Source: CAYUET01 sp964443875
GTDB lineage: Bacteria > Auribacterota > JAFGBW01
NCBI GenBank assembly: GCA_964443875.1
Contig: CAYUET010000002.1
Coordinates: 1-64,000 of the forward strand
Direction: 5' to 3'
Length of the DNA: 64,000 nucleotides
Under the pieces are notes generated by a model, which was given only the letters and a program-made list of their open reading frames with translations, did no database searches and was not told the DNA's origin. Below are positions 7,702-15,468 of this stretch, piece by piece (position 1 is the stretch's first letter; every line of letters starts with the position of its first letter). A program made the translations under genes and the position numbers.

Positions 7702-7887
7702 GTGGCAAAGAAATGTTTAAGGTTAAAACAGAAGGCGACCCCGAAGTTTCAGGTAAGGGCTTATAACCGTTGTCAAAACTGTGGCCGTAGACGTGCCTAT
7801 TACCGCAGATTTGGTATTTGCCGTGTGTGTTTAAGAAAATTGGCATCTTGGGGTTTATTGCCCGGTGTCACGAAAGCAAGCTGGTAG
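7702..7887 (+). CDS. rpsN: 30S ribosomal protein S14, zinc-binding (type Z)
   Basis: S14 is a late-assembling 30S-head protein. The 61-residue product is the short zinc form: CQNCGRR (CxxC) and CRVCLRK (CxxC) make a four-Cys zinc ribbon, and it ends LPGVTKASW as the family does. The start is GTG with AGGAGG at 7691-7696. The zinc-independent long form is not seen in the window. Confidence 0.97.
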   Translation: MAKKCLRLKQKATPKFQVRAYNRCQNCGRRRAYYRRFGICRVCLRKLASWGLLPGVTKASW

Positions 7888-7900
7888 GAGAAACACAAAA

Positions 7901-8299
7901 ATGACCATGACAGATCCAATCGCAGATATGTTAACGAGAATTCGTAATTCATATAACATGAAACATAAATCAGTATCTTTCCCTGCTTCCAATATCAAAG
8001 CGGGTATTTGTGAAGTGTTGAAGAATGAAGGGTACATTCAGGATTTTTCAAGGAACCAGGAAACAAAGCCGGGGACCATTGAAATAATTCTTAAGTATTC
8101 AAAATCCGGAAAAGAAATTATTCATGAAGTGAGAAGAGTAAGCAAGCCGGGAAGAAGATTATATGTAGCTTGTGAAGAAATTAAAAAAGTAAAAGGTGGA
8201 CTTGGAATTTCTGTTTTATCCACTTCCAAAGGGATTATTTCGGATAAGACTGCCAGAAAGGACCAAATAGGGGGAGAACTCCTGTGTACGGTCTGGTAA
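7901..8299 (+). CDS. rpsH: 30S ribosomal protein S8
   Basis: S8 is a primary 16S-binding protein. The ATG at 7901, behind TAGGAG (7885-7890), gives MTMTDPIADMLTRIRN, the expected N-terminus; an upstream in-frame start would lie inside rpsN. The 132-residue product ends with STSKGIISDKTARKDQIGGE and LLCTVW, close to the family's STSKGI(M)TDxxAR-x(3)-GGE(V/I)L motif. Confidence 0.98.
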   Translation: MTMTDPIADMLTRIRNSYNMKHKSVSFPASNIKAGICEVLKNEGYIQDFSRNQETKPGTIEIILKYSKSGKEIIHEVRRVSKPGRRLYVACEEIKKVKGGLGISVLSTSKGIISDKTARKDQIGGELLCTVW

Positions 8300-8346
8300 T
8301 AAGATTTACCGAAAAAGAGCAAAAAGACAGTTTGGAGTAAAAACAT

Positions 8347-8889
8347 ATGTCACGCTTAGGAAAAAAACCTATTGAAATTTTGAAGGGTGTAAAAATAAAG
8401 TATGCCGAAGGTCTTCTCAATGTTGAAGGCCCAAAGGGCAAACTTAAACTTGATATACCTGAGGAAGTTGTTTTAGAAGTCAGCGATAAAGAAATTAAGG
8501 TAAACCAGGGGAAAGGTGAAGTTACCCGAGTGAATGCCTTTCACGGTTTATACCGCGCCCTTATCAACAATATGATTGTCGGGGTCGCAAAAGGATATGA
8601 AAAAAGACTTGAACTTGTGGGTGTCGGGTTCAGGGCAAAAATGGAAGGTAAAAAACTGGAGATTAATGCCGGTTATTCACATCCTATCCTGTTTCCCGTT
8701 CCAGAGGGAATTACAGTTGCTGTGGAAAATAAGAATACCCTGATTATCATCAATGGTGCTGATAAACATGATGTGGGGCAGCTTGCAGCAAGTGTTCGCA
8801 ATTCCTACCCGCCTGAACCTTATAAAGGTAAAGGGATTAAGTATGTGGATGAGGTGATCCGAAGGAAAAAGGGTAAAAGGGTTGCATAA
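8347..8889 (+). CDS. rplF: 50S ribosomal protein L6
   Basis: L6 lies near the factor-binding site of the 50S subunit. The 180-residue product starts MSRLGKKPIEI, has two related domains with VEGPKGKLKLDIP and VGVGFRAKMEGKKLEINAGY, and ends NSYPPEPYKGKGIKYVDEV plus a basic tail, as is diagnostic for L6. Spacing to rpsH is 47 bases. Confidence 0.98.
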   Translation: MSRLGKKPIEILKGVKIKYAEGLLNVEGPKGKLKLDIPEEVVLEVSDKEIKVNQGKGEVTRVNAFHGLYRALINNMIVGVAKGYEKRLELVGVGFRAKMEGKKLEINAGYSHPILFPVPEGITVAVENKNTLIIINGADKHDVGQLAASVRNSYPPEPYKGKGIKYVDEVIRRKKGKRVA

Positions 8890-8923
8890 TTTTTGAAAAT
8901 TAATCAATAGAGGTTTGGATAAA

Positions 8924-9295
8924 ATGATAAAAAAAACATCCACAAATAAAATAAGAAAAATCAGACATGCCCGGATGAAAAAGCGCATCAAAGGGGATGC
9001 TGAAAGACCAAGATTATGTGTATATAGAAGTTTGAAAAACCTCTATATTCAGGTAATCAATGATACGGAAGACAAATCACTTTTTGGAATCAGCATGCTT
9101 TCAAAGTCTTTTAAGGAAAAAGCTGTAAAGCCGGGGCTGAACAAAGAAAATGTCATTATTCTCGGTAAAATGGTTGCAGAAGAATGCAGCAAGCACGGGA
9201 TTAAGTCAGTGGTTTTTGATAGAAACGGTTTCAAATATCACGGCCGCATTGAAGCGTTGGCAAACGCTATCCGCGAAGCCGGAATTTCTTTCTAA
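8924..9295 (+). CDS. rplR: 50S ribosomal protein L18
   Basis: L18 binds 5S rRNA. The ATG at 8924 is preferred over an in-frame TTG at 8915 because the AGAGG site (8909-8913) is 10 bases from the ATG and almost abuts the TTG. The 123-residue product has RKIRHARMKKRIKGDAERPR, LCVYRSLKNLYIQVINDTE and the C-terminal FDRNGFKYHGRIEALANAIR motif of the family. Confidence 0.97.
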   Translation: MIKKTSTNKIRKIRHARMKKRIKGDAERPRLCVYRSLKNLYIQVINDTEDKSLFGISMLSKSFKEKAVKPGLNKENVIILGKMVAEECSKHGIKSVVFDRNGFKYHGRIEALANAIREAGISF

Positions 9296-9312
9296 GAGCG
9301 GAGGGTAATAAA

Positions 9313-9837
9313 TTGGAAGATGAAAATTTAGTCAATGATTCGGCAAATCCGAAAGGCGAACAGGCCGTTGAAAAAGTGGTTCATGTCAACCGCTGCGCCA
9401 AAGTCGTTTCCGGTGGAAGACGCTTCAGCTTTAGTGCCTTATGCGTTGTCGGAGATAAAAGAGGCAATGTAGGAATCGGACTTGGCAAGGCCAATGAAGT
9501 CGCGGATTCCATAAAAAAAGGTCTGGAGTACGCCAGACGTAATATGGTGAAAGTAAATATATTCGGTTCAACCATTCCTCATGAAGTGATTGGGGAACAG
9601 GGCAGTTCACGGGTTTTATTAAAACCTGCGGGTCCCGGAACCGGAGTTAAGGCTGGTTTTTGTTCAAGAGCCATTTTGGAAGCCGCTGGAATAAGCGATG
9701 TGTTGACAAAATCTCTTGGCTCCAAGAATCAATCCAATGTGACAAAGGCAACATTGAACGGGTTGCTGAAATTATGTTCGGCAGATGGTATTTTTTCAGA
9801 ACGAAGAAAATCTGACGAGGAAAAAAAGGCCGAATAA
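9313..9837 (+). CDS. rpsE: 30S ribosomal protein S5
   Basis: S5 takes part in translational fidelity and mRNA entry. The 174-residue product starts at TTG behind GGAGGG (9300-9305). It has the double-stranded-RNA-binding-like domain VVSGGRRFSFSALCVVGDKR and GNVGIGLGKANEVADSIKKG, then GSSRVLLKPAGPGTGVKAG and AILEAAGISDVLTKSLGSKN. L30 (rpmD), which often follows, is not present in the 55-base gap before rplO. Confidence 0.97.
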   Translation: MEDENLVNDSANPKGEQAVEKVVHVNRCAKVVSGGRRFSFSALCVVGDKRGNVGIGLGKANEVADSIKKGLEYARRNMVKVNIFGSTIPHEVIGEQGSSRVLLKPAGPGTGVKAGFCSRAILEAAGISDVLTKSLGSKNQSNVTKATLNGLLKLCSADGIFSERRKSDEEKKAE

Positions 9838-9892
9838 AGCCATAAAGAAAATTAAAACTTTTTCTTTTATTAAAGATTAAGGAGAATATCCA

Positions 9893-10330
9893 GTGCATTT
9901 AGGACAATTAAAACCAAGTTTCAGAAAAAAAACCAAGAGGTGCGGCCAGGGTAATGGTTCAGGTCTTGGGAAGCAGAGCGGACGCGGAAATAAAGGGCAG
10001 ACAGCCAGAACAGGCGGAAGAATCTCCCCTTACTTTGAAGGTGGACAGATGCCTTTATACAGGAAGACTCCCATCCGCGGCTTTAACAATAAACAGTTCA
10101 AAAATAATTTTCAGATTGTTAATATCTGTGACTTCAGTGAGATCGAGGCAGGTCAGGAAGTGACTCCCGAGGTTTTATATGCGGCAGGTCTTATTGCTGA
10201 TATTAATGAGCCCGTAAAAGTTCTGGCTGACGGAGAAATTAAAGTAGCTTTAAAAATTCATGCCCATAAATTTTCCAAAAACGCCCTTGAAAAAATTAAA
10301 GCGGCCGGAGGGGAAGCTATAATTTTATGA
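9893..10330 (+). CDS. rplO: 50S ribosomal protein L15
   Basis: L15 is a late-assembling 50S protein. The 145-residue product starts at GTG (AAGGAGAATATCCA just upstream) and has the Gly-rich N-terminal segment GSGLGKQSGRGNKGQTARTGG shortened by one residue from the family norm, then FEGGQMPLYRKTPIRGF and a C-terminal AHKFSKNALEKIKAAGG domain. Its stop overlaps the secY start by four bases, the usual coupling of L15 and SecY. Confidence 0.97.
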   Translation: MHLGQLKPSFRKKTKRCGQGNGSGLGKQSGRGNKGQTARTGGRISPYFEGGQMPLYRKTPIRGFNNKQFKNNFQIVNICDFSEIEAGQEVTPEVLYAAGLIADINEPVKVLADGEIKVALKIHAHKFSKNALEKIKAAGGEAIIL

Positions 10331-11697
10331 AAATCTTTAACAACATAGCCAATATTTTTAGAGTTCCTGAGCTTAGAGTAAGAGTATTGTTTACTCTGGG
10401 CATTATAGCAATTGTACGATTGGGATGTTATATCCCCGTTCCGGGAATTGATGGCAATGTGTTAGCAAGGATTATCAGTGAACAGACTGCACGTATGGGC
10501 GGATCAATCGGAATGTTTATGGACATTTTTTCCGGCGGAGCTTTACAGCGATGTACTCTGTTTGCGTTGGGCGTCATGCCGTATATCAGTTCAACGATTA
10601 TTCTGCAGCTGTTGATAGCCGTCGTACCCACCCTGGAGAGGTGGCAGCGTGAAGGAGAAGCAGGGCAGAAAAGAATCCGTGAATGGGGAAGATACGGAAC
10701 TTTTTTTCTATGTATTTTTCAGTCCTTTTTTATTGCCAAATGGTTATCCAATCCTGCAAATTTCAGCGGGGCGGTGATTGTGCCGGATCCAGGATTTCTG
10801 TTCATGGTCAGCACCATGTTCTCCATTACAGCAGGCAGTATTTTACTCATGTGGCTGGGTGAACAGATTACGGATAAAGGGGTTGGAAATGGCGTTTCCA
10901 TCATTATCACCGTAAACATCATATCCAGACTTCCGAATGCGATTACCATGATGGCGAATACAATGGACACGAGTATGGCTGAAGGCTGGCAGATCATAAA
11001 GTTTGTCATGCTCTTTGCTATCTTTTTTGGTGTGATAATCGCGGTTGTATTGATTACTCAGGGAGAAAGAAAAATTCCTGTACAGTATGCAAAGCGGATG
11101 GTGGGCAGAAGACAATATGCAGGGCAGGCATCGTACATTCCCTTCAGGGTTAACTATCCCGGAGTTATGCCGATTATTTTTGCCTCTTCTCTTTTATTTT
11201 TTCCTGCAACGATTGTCGGTTTTTTCCCACAGGCATCATTTTTGAACAGTCTCACCCAGTGGCTCATGCCCCCTAGTATGTTTTACTATTGCGCTTATGT
11301 GTTCATGATTATTTTCTTCTGTTTTTTCTGGACTGCTACGGTTTTTAATCCTGTTCAGATGGCGGATGATTTAAGAAAGAACAGCGCTTTCATTCCCGGA
11401 ATTCGTCCGGGGAAGATGACTTCTGATTTTTTTGATTTTACAATGACAAGGATAACGCTTGCAGGTTCCATATTTTTGGCTCTGATTGCGATTATCCCGG
11501 ATATTTTGCAGTCCCGCCTGGTATTAGGAATTCCTTCTCAGATTGCTAATTTTTTCGGCGGTACTTCAATTTTAATTACCGTGGGGGTGATGTTAGACAC
11601 TATGAGACAGATTGAATCCTACCTTGTTGCCAGACATTATGAAGGTTTTATGAAGTCCGGCAGAATAAAAGGTAGAACCAGTACAAGAAATTATTAA
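10327..11697 (+). CDS. secY: Protein translocase subunit SecY
   Basis: SecY is the central channel of the Sec translocon in the inner membrane. The 456-residue product has about ten hydrophobic segments, an N-terminal IFRVPELRVRVLFTLGIIA, the plug-region FSGGALQRCTLFALGVMPYI, the cytoplasmic QGERKIPVQYAKR loop and the late AFIPGIRPGKMT motif. It starts within the rplO stop (ATGA). The usual downstream adk and map genes are missing; infA follows after 21 bases. Confidence 0.98.
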   Translation: MKIFNNIANIFRVPELRVRVLFTLGIIAIVRLGCYIPVPGIDGNVLARIISEQTARMGGSIGMFMDIFSGGALQRCTLFALGVMPYISSTIILQLLIAVVPTLERWQREGEAGQKRIREWGRYGTFFLCIFQSFFIAKWLSNPANFSGAVIVPDPGFLFMVSTMFSITAGSILLMWLGEQITDKGVGNGVSIIITVNIISRLPNAITMMANTMDTSMAEGWQIIKFVMLFAIFFGVIIAVVLITQGERKIPVQYAKRMVGRRQYAGQASYIPFRVNYPGVMPIIFASSLLFFPATIVGFFPQASFLNSLTQWLMPPSMFYYCAYVFMIIFFCFFWTATVFNPVQMADDLRKNSAFIPGIRPGKMTSDFFDFTMTRITLAGSIFLALIAIIPDILQSRLVLGIPSQIANFFGGTSILITVGVMLDTMRQIESYLVARHYEGFMKSGRIKGRTSTRNY

Positions 11698-11718
11698 GCT
11701 CGGGTTTGGGGGTATATT

Positions 11719-11937
11719 TTGGCTAAAGAAGAGTGTTTAAAATTAGAAGGGACTGTAAAGGAACTTCTTCCAAACACGATGTTTCGGGTCGAATTGGAAA
11801 ATGGACATGTAATATTGGCGCATATTTCCGGAAAAATGAGGATGAATTTTATACGGATTCTGCCTGGTGACCGGGTTATGCTGGAAATATCTCCCTATGA
11901 CTTAAGTAAGGGAAGAATAACATATAGAGTTAAGTAG
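11719..11937 (+). CDS. infA: Translation initiation factor IF-1
   Basis: IF-1 is an OB-fold protein that occupies the ribosomal A site during initiation. The 72-residue product is of standard length and reads LKLEGTVKELLPNTMFRVEL, then ENGHVILAHISGKMRMNFIR, ILPGDRV and YDLSKGRITYR, all diagnostic. The start is TTG with GGGGG at 11708-11712 upstream. The neighbours secY and rpmJ match the common order once adk and map are lost. Confidence 0.97.
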   Translation: MAKEECLKLEGTVKELLPNTMFRVELENGHVILAHISGKMRMNFIRILPGDRVMLEISPYDLSKGRITYRVK

Positions 11938-11967
11938 TGATTCAATTGCGAATTGTAGAGGTAAAAA

Positions 11968-12084
11968 ATGAAGGTTAGAGCATCAGTTAAAAAAATATGT
12001 GAATATTGTAAAGTGATTAAACGACAGGGGGTTATTCGGGTGATTTGCAGCCGAAATCCCAGACACAAGCAAAGACAAGGTTAA
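11968..12084 (+). CDS. rpmJ: 50S ribosomal protein L36
   Basis: A 38-codon gene translated by eye from 11968: it begins MKVRASVKKICEYCKVIKR and ends CSRNPRHKQRQG. This is the zinc-ribbon L36 family (C-x2-C, then C-x4-H), of exact family length. TAGAGG at 11956-11961 is the ribosome site. L36 is a small 23S-binding protein. It lies between infA and rpsM, its normal place. Confidence 0.96.
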   Translation: MKVRASVKKICEYCKVIKRQGVIRVICSRNPRHKQRQG

Positions 12085-12149
12085 TCCGCTGTTTTGTGGT
12101 TTAATTAAGGTAATAAGTCCTATATATTTAAGAAAGGGAGGATAACACA

Positions 12150-12503
12150 TTGCCTAGACTAGTTGGAGTTGAAATACCTAAAAATAAAAAGGTTTTATAT
12201 TCTTTACCGTATGTTTTCGGAATTGGTAAAGCTTTAGCTGCAAAATTATGTGAAGCAGCAAATATTGATCCGAATTTAAGAGCTGATAAATTGACAGATT
12301 CCGATCTGCATAAAATATCAGAATTAATAGGAAAATTGGGAATCAGGGTTGAAGGAGATGCTAAAAGAGAAATAGCTCAGAACATCAAACGTTTGATTTC
12401 CATTAATTCATACCGCGGAACACGTCATAAAAAAGGTTTACCTGTCCACGGTCAGAATACCCATGCGAATGCCAGAACACGTAAAGGACCTCGCAAGGGT
12501 TAA
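12150..12503 (+). CDS. rpsM: 30S ribosomal protein S13
   Basis: S13 forms inter-subunit bridges from the 30S head. The 117-residue product starts at TTG behind GGGAGG (12136-12141). It begins PRLVGVEIPKNKKVLYSLPY (usual: IAGVDIPxxKRV), has a VFGIGKALA helix-hairpin-helix region, and ends SYRGTRHKKGLPVHGQNTHA then NARTRKGPRK, which is diagnostic. Confidence 0.97.
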   Translation: MPRLVGVEIPKNKKVLYSLPYVFGIGKALAAKLCEAANIDPNLRADKLTDSDLHKISELIGKLGIRVEGDAKREIAQNIKRLISINSYRGTRHKKGLPVHGQNTHANARTRKGPRKG

Positions 12504-12548
12504 TATTCTATTTTAAATATACCAGGATTCATATAAGGAGACTTTAGA

Positions 12549-12983
12549 GTGGCTGACGAAAAAACCAAGCAGGGAAAACAGGAAAGCGCACCTGAAACAA
12601 AAACGGTAAAAAAATCCCGTAAAAAAGAGCTGAAGCATGTTTTAAAAGGCATGGCTCATATACAGGCCTCTTTTAATAATACCATTGTTACAATTTCCGA
12701 TTTACAGGGCAACGCTCTTTGCTGGTCCAGTGCCGGCAAATTAGGTTTTAAAGGCGCGAGAAAAAGTACAGCCTATGCCGCGCAATTGGCTGCGGAAGCA
12801 TGTGCCAAAGTTGCAGTACAGATAGGCGTCAAAGAGGTTGAAGTGGAAGTGACGGGTGCAGGAAACGGAAGAGAATCAGCAATCCGTGCGATCAATGCCG
12901 CCGGCCTTGAAGTGACAATTATCAGAGACAGAACACCGGTACCCCATAATGGTTGCCGTCCAAGAAAGCAAAGAAGAGTTTAA
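12549..12983 (+). CDS. rpsK: 30S ribosomal protein S11
   Basis: S11 forms the platform of the 30S subunit with S7 and S18. The 144-residue product has a Lys-rich N-terminal extension of about 30 residues, then GMAHIQASFNNTIVTISDLQ, the WSSAGKLGFKGARKSTAYAAQ segment and the conserved end HNGCRPRKQRRV. The start is GTG behind AAGGAG (12535-12540). Confidence 0.97.
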   Translation: MADEKTKQGKQESAPETKTVKKSRKKELKHVLKGMAHIQASFNNTIVTISDLQGNALCWSSAGKLGFKGARKSTAYAAQLAAEACAKVAVQIGVKEVEVEVTGAGNGRESAIRAINAAGLEVTIIRDRTPVPHNGCRPRKQRRV

Positions 12984-13024
12984 TAGATTTCAACTCTTTA
13001 TATCAAAGAACAGGGAGTGAATAA

Positions 13025-13651
13025 ATGAGCAGATATACTGGAGCCAATTGCAGAAGATGCAGAACTGTTGGCGAAAAGTTGTTTTTAAAATCGAAGAAGT
13101 GTTATACCGCGAAATGTATTTTGGAAAGAAGAGCGAGTAAACCCGGACAGCATGGAAAGTCCAGAAAAAAATCTTCCGAATACTGCCTTCAGCTTATGGA
13201 AAAACAAAAGCTGAAACAGCTTTATGGAATGAGTGAAAAACAGTTTCACCTCTTTTTTGAAAAAGCGGCAAGAATGAAGGGTATTACGGGTAATAACCTG
13301 ATGATTTTACTTGAAAGACGTTTGGATAATATCATGTTGAGAGCTGGTTTTGCTTCTTCCAGAAAACAGGCTCGTCAGTATGTGGCGCATGGACATGTTA
13401 AAGTCAATGGCAGAAAAGTGGATATTCCTTCGTGTCTGATTGACGCAGGCGATAAACTGGAAGTCCAGACCAAAGAAAAAACGGAAAAAATGGTCAAGGC
13501 TTCAATGGAATTCACAGCCGGAAAGCCTGCTACACCCTGGATGACTGTCAACCCGGAAAAGCTTACTGCGGAAATTACCAAGCTGCCGTCAATTGAAGAT
13601 ATTGATAATAAAATCGATCTTCAGCTGATTGTTGAATTGTATTCGAAATAA
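13025..13651 (+). CDS. rpsD: 30S ribosomal protein S4 (zinc-type)
   Basis: S4 starts 16S 5'-domain assembly and lies at the mRNA entry channel. The 208-residue product keeps an N-terminal Cys cluster (C9, C12, C26, C31: the zinc-binding C+ form), RRASKPGQHGK, then the S4 RNA-binding domain with RLDNIMLRAGFASSRKQARQ and HGHVKVNGRKVDIPS. Ribosome site GGGAG lies at 13013-13017. It is followed by rpoA, as in most bacteria. Confidence 0.98.
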   Translation: MSRYTGANCRRCRTVGEKLFLKSKKCYTAKCILERRASKPGQHGKSRKKSSEYCLQLMEKQKLKQLYGMSEKQFHLFFEKAARMKGITGNNLMILLERRLDNIMLRAGFASSRKQARQYVAHGHVKVNGRKVDIPSCLIDAGDKLEVQTKEKTEKMVKASMEFTAGKPATPWMTVNPEKLTAEITKLPSIEDIDNKIDLQLIVELYSK

Positions 13652-13686
13652 TTATCCAATTTTAAATAAAGAAAAGGGGACCGTAC

Positions 13687-14718
13687 ATGGCTATTGTACT
13701 TGGAAAAATGGAGATGCCTAGCAATGTTATCAGAGAAGATGCATCGGCTACGGCGACTTATTCTAAATTTACTGCAGAACCCTTTGAGAGAGGTTATGGA
13801 ATAACAATCGGTAATGCCCTCCGCAGAGTTCTTTTATCTTCCATAGAAGCCGCTGCCGTAACAGCTGTTCGTATTGACGGGGTTTATCATGAATTTGGCC
13901 CTGTTGACGGAATTCTTGAAGATATGCAGGTGATTATCCTGAACATCAAGGATTTGCTGATCCACTGTCATACCCGCGAGCCCAAGACCATTGAAATCAG
14001 AGTGGATAAGGAAGGGGCGGTTACCGCAGCAGATATTACAGCCGATAATACAGTGGAAATATTGAATCCTGATCTTCACATCTGCACGCTTTCTGAAAAG
14101 AGAAAGTTCATCTGTGAATTTGAAATCGGCTTTGGAAAAGGATACAGACCTGCTGATAAAAATAAAAGACCGGATGCTCCTGTGGGGACGATTTTCATTT
14201 CCTCCGCATTTTCACCCGTCAAAAGAGTGAAATATAATGTTGAAAACACCCGTATCGGGCAGATGACTGATTATGAACGTCTTAATCTGGAAGTCTGGAC
14301 GGATTTGAGAATTCAGCCTCAGGAGGCTTTAAAATTATCTTCAACCATTTTGAAGAAACATCTGAATCCTTTTGTGGACTATGATGAAAATTATGTGGAA
14401 TTTGAAAAAGAAGCGATTGCTGAAGAAGCACCGGATGCGGAAATTGACCGCATTATGAATATGCCTATCAGTGAAATTGAGCTGAGTGTTCGTTCCGCAA
14501 ATTGTATTGCAGGAACAGATGCAAAGACCATCGCCGACCTTGCTCAGAAAAGCGAGCAGGAAATGCTGAAATACCGCAATTTCGGCAAGAAATCGCTGAA
14601 TGAAATAAAGACCGTACTGGGAGAGTTGGGGTTGTCTCTCGGGATGTCCAGAGATGAAATTAAAAACGCGTTAAAAGCTAACAGAGCTAAAAACGTATCC
14701 AAAAAACCTCAGGCATAA
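13687..14718 (+). CDS. rpoA: RNA polymerase subunit alpha
   Basis: Alpha dimerises to nucleate RNA polymerase assembly and its C-terminal domain binds UP elements and activators. The 343-residue product has the N-terminal PFERGYGITIGNALRRVLLS motif, VKYNVENTRIGQMTDYERL, and the C-terminal domain with ELSVRSANCIAG and LKYRNFGKKSLNEIKTVLGE (helix-hairpin-helix). Length is slightly above the E. coli 329. AAAAGGGG lies directly upstream of the ATG. Confidence 0.98.
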   Translation: MAIVLGKMEMPSNVIREDASATATYSKFTAEPFERGYGITIGNALRRVLLSSIEAAAVTAVRIDGVYHEFGPVDGILEDMQVIILNIKDLLIHCHTREPKTIEIRVDKEGAVTAADITADNTVEILNPDLHICTLSEKRKFICEFEIGFGKGYRPADKNKRPDAPVGTIFISSAFSPVKRVKYNVENTRIGQMTDYERLNLEVWTDLRIQPQEALKLSSTILKKHLNPFVDYDENYVEFEKEAIAEEAPDAEIDRIMNMPISEIELSVRSANCIAGTDAKTIADLAQKSEQEMLKYRNFGKKSLNEIKTVLGELGLSLGMSRDEIKNALKANRAKNVSKKPQA

Positions 14719-14746
14719 CGATTAGTAAAAGGAAGAGGTTGAAAAA

Positions 14747-15310
14747 ATGAGACATTTAAAAAGAAAAGTCAGACTGACCGCAACACAGGGACAGCGTAAA
14801 GCGATATTGATGAATTTGGCCAAATCCATTTTTATGCATAAGAAGATTTCGACCACTCTTGGAAAAGCAAAAGCTGTCCAGCCTTTGGTTGAAAAAATTA
14901 TTTCTTATACAAAAAGAGGGGGGCTGCAGGCTTACCGTCTGGTTGAGTCTGAATTGCACAATAAAGTTCTTACAACACGTGTGGTTGAAGAAATTGCTCC
15001 TCATTATAAGACAGTAAACGGCGGATATACCCGGATCATCAAAGATCAGAACAGAGTGGGCGATTGCGCTCCCATGGCTATCATTGAACTTACAGGAGAA
15101 TACACTCTTAAACATTTCGGTCCTGCAAAAAGGGTGAAGAAAGAACCTGTTGCGGAGACTGGAGCAGATAAGACTGCAGCAGTAAAAGAAGGCGCACCTG
15201 CAGCCGAAGCTCCGGCACCTGAGAAAAAACCTAAAAAGGTTGTTAAGAAGGTTGTTGTAGATAAAAAGGAATCTAAGAAGGAATCCAAAAAAGATTCCAA
15301 AAAAGAGTAG
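14747..15310 (+). CDS. rplQ: 50S ribosomal protein L17 with Lys/Ala-rich tail
   Basis: L17 binds 23S rRNA domain III. The N-terminal 120 residues follow the family: MRHLKRKVRLTATQGQRKAI, ALXXXLF-like LMNLAKSIFMHKKISTTLGK, AKAVQPLVEKII, then GGYTRIIKDQNRVGDCAPMA. The product is 187 residues, about 60 longer than usual, with a tail of Ala/Pro/Glu blocks and repeated KKESKKESKKDSKKE. It is the last gene before a strong intrinsic terminator, closing the cluster. Confidence 0.97.
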   Translation: MRHLKRKVRLTATQGQRKAILMNLAKSIFMHKKISTTLGKAKAVQPLVEKIISYTKRGGLQAYRLVESELHNKVLTTRVVEEIAPHYKTVNGGYTRIIKDQNRVGDCAPMAIIELTGEYTLKHFGPAKRVKKEPVAETGADKTAAVKEGAPAAEAPAPEKKPKKVVKKVVVDKKESKKESKKDSKKE

Positions 15311-15327
15311 TTCTTTTTTGAATATTT

Positions 15328-15365
15328 AAAGCCCTATTGATTAAGTTCAATAGGGCTTTTTTTTT
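15328..15365 (+). terminator. Intrinsic terminator of the ribosomal/rpoA cluster
   Basis: A 13-base-pair perfect stem, AAAGCCCTATTGA (15328-15340) with TCAATAGGGCTTT (15347-15359), a six-base loop and a following run of T. It begins 17 bases after the rplQ stop, so it is the natural end of the ribosomal transcript. Confidence 0.93.
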
Positions 15366-15409
15366 GTATGAAGAGTTTGATAGAACACCATCATTTTTCT
15401 CTCCCCCGC

Positions 15410-15438
15410 TTGACGTTTTTATGAAAAATGGCTAAACT
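15410..15438 (+). promoter_or_regulatory. Putative sigma70-type promoter of the batCDE operon
   Basis: TTGACG at 15410-15415 and TAAACT at 15433-15438 with exactly 17 bases between them lie after the rplQ terminator and 30 bases before the batC ATG. This is a good match to the -35/-10 consensus (TTGACA / TATAAT). Confidence 0.65.
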
Positions 15439-15468
15439 GCGCGCTTAAATCAAGGAATAGGAAATGGG

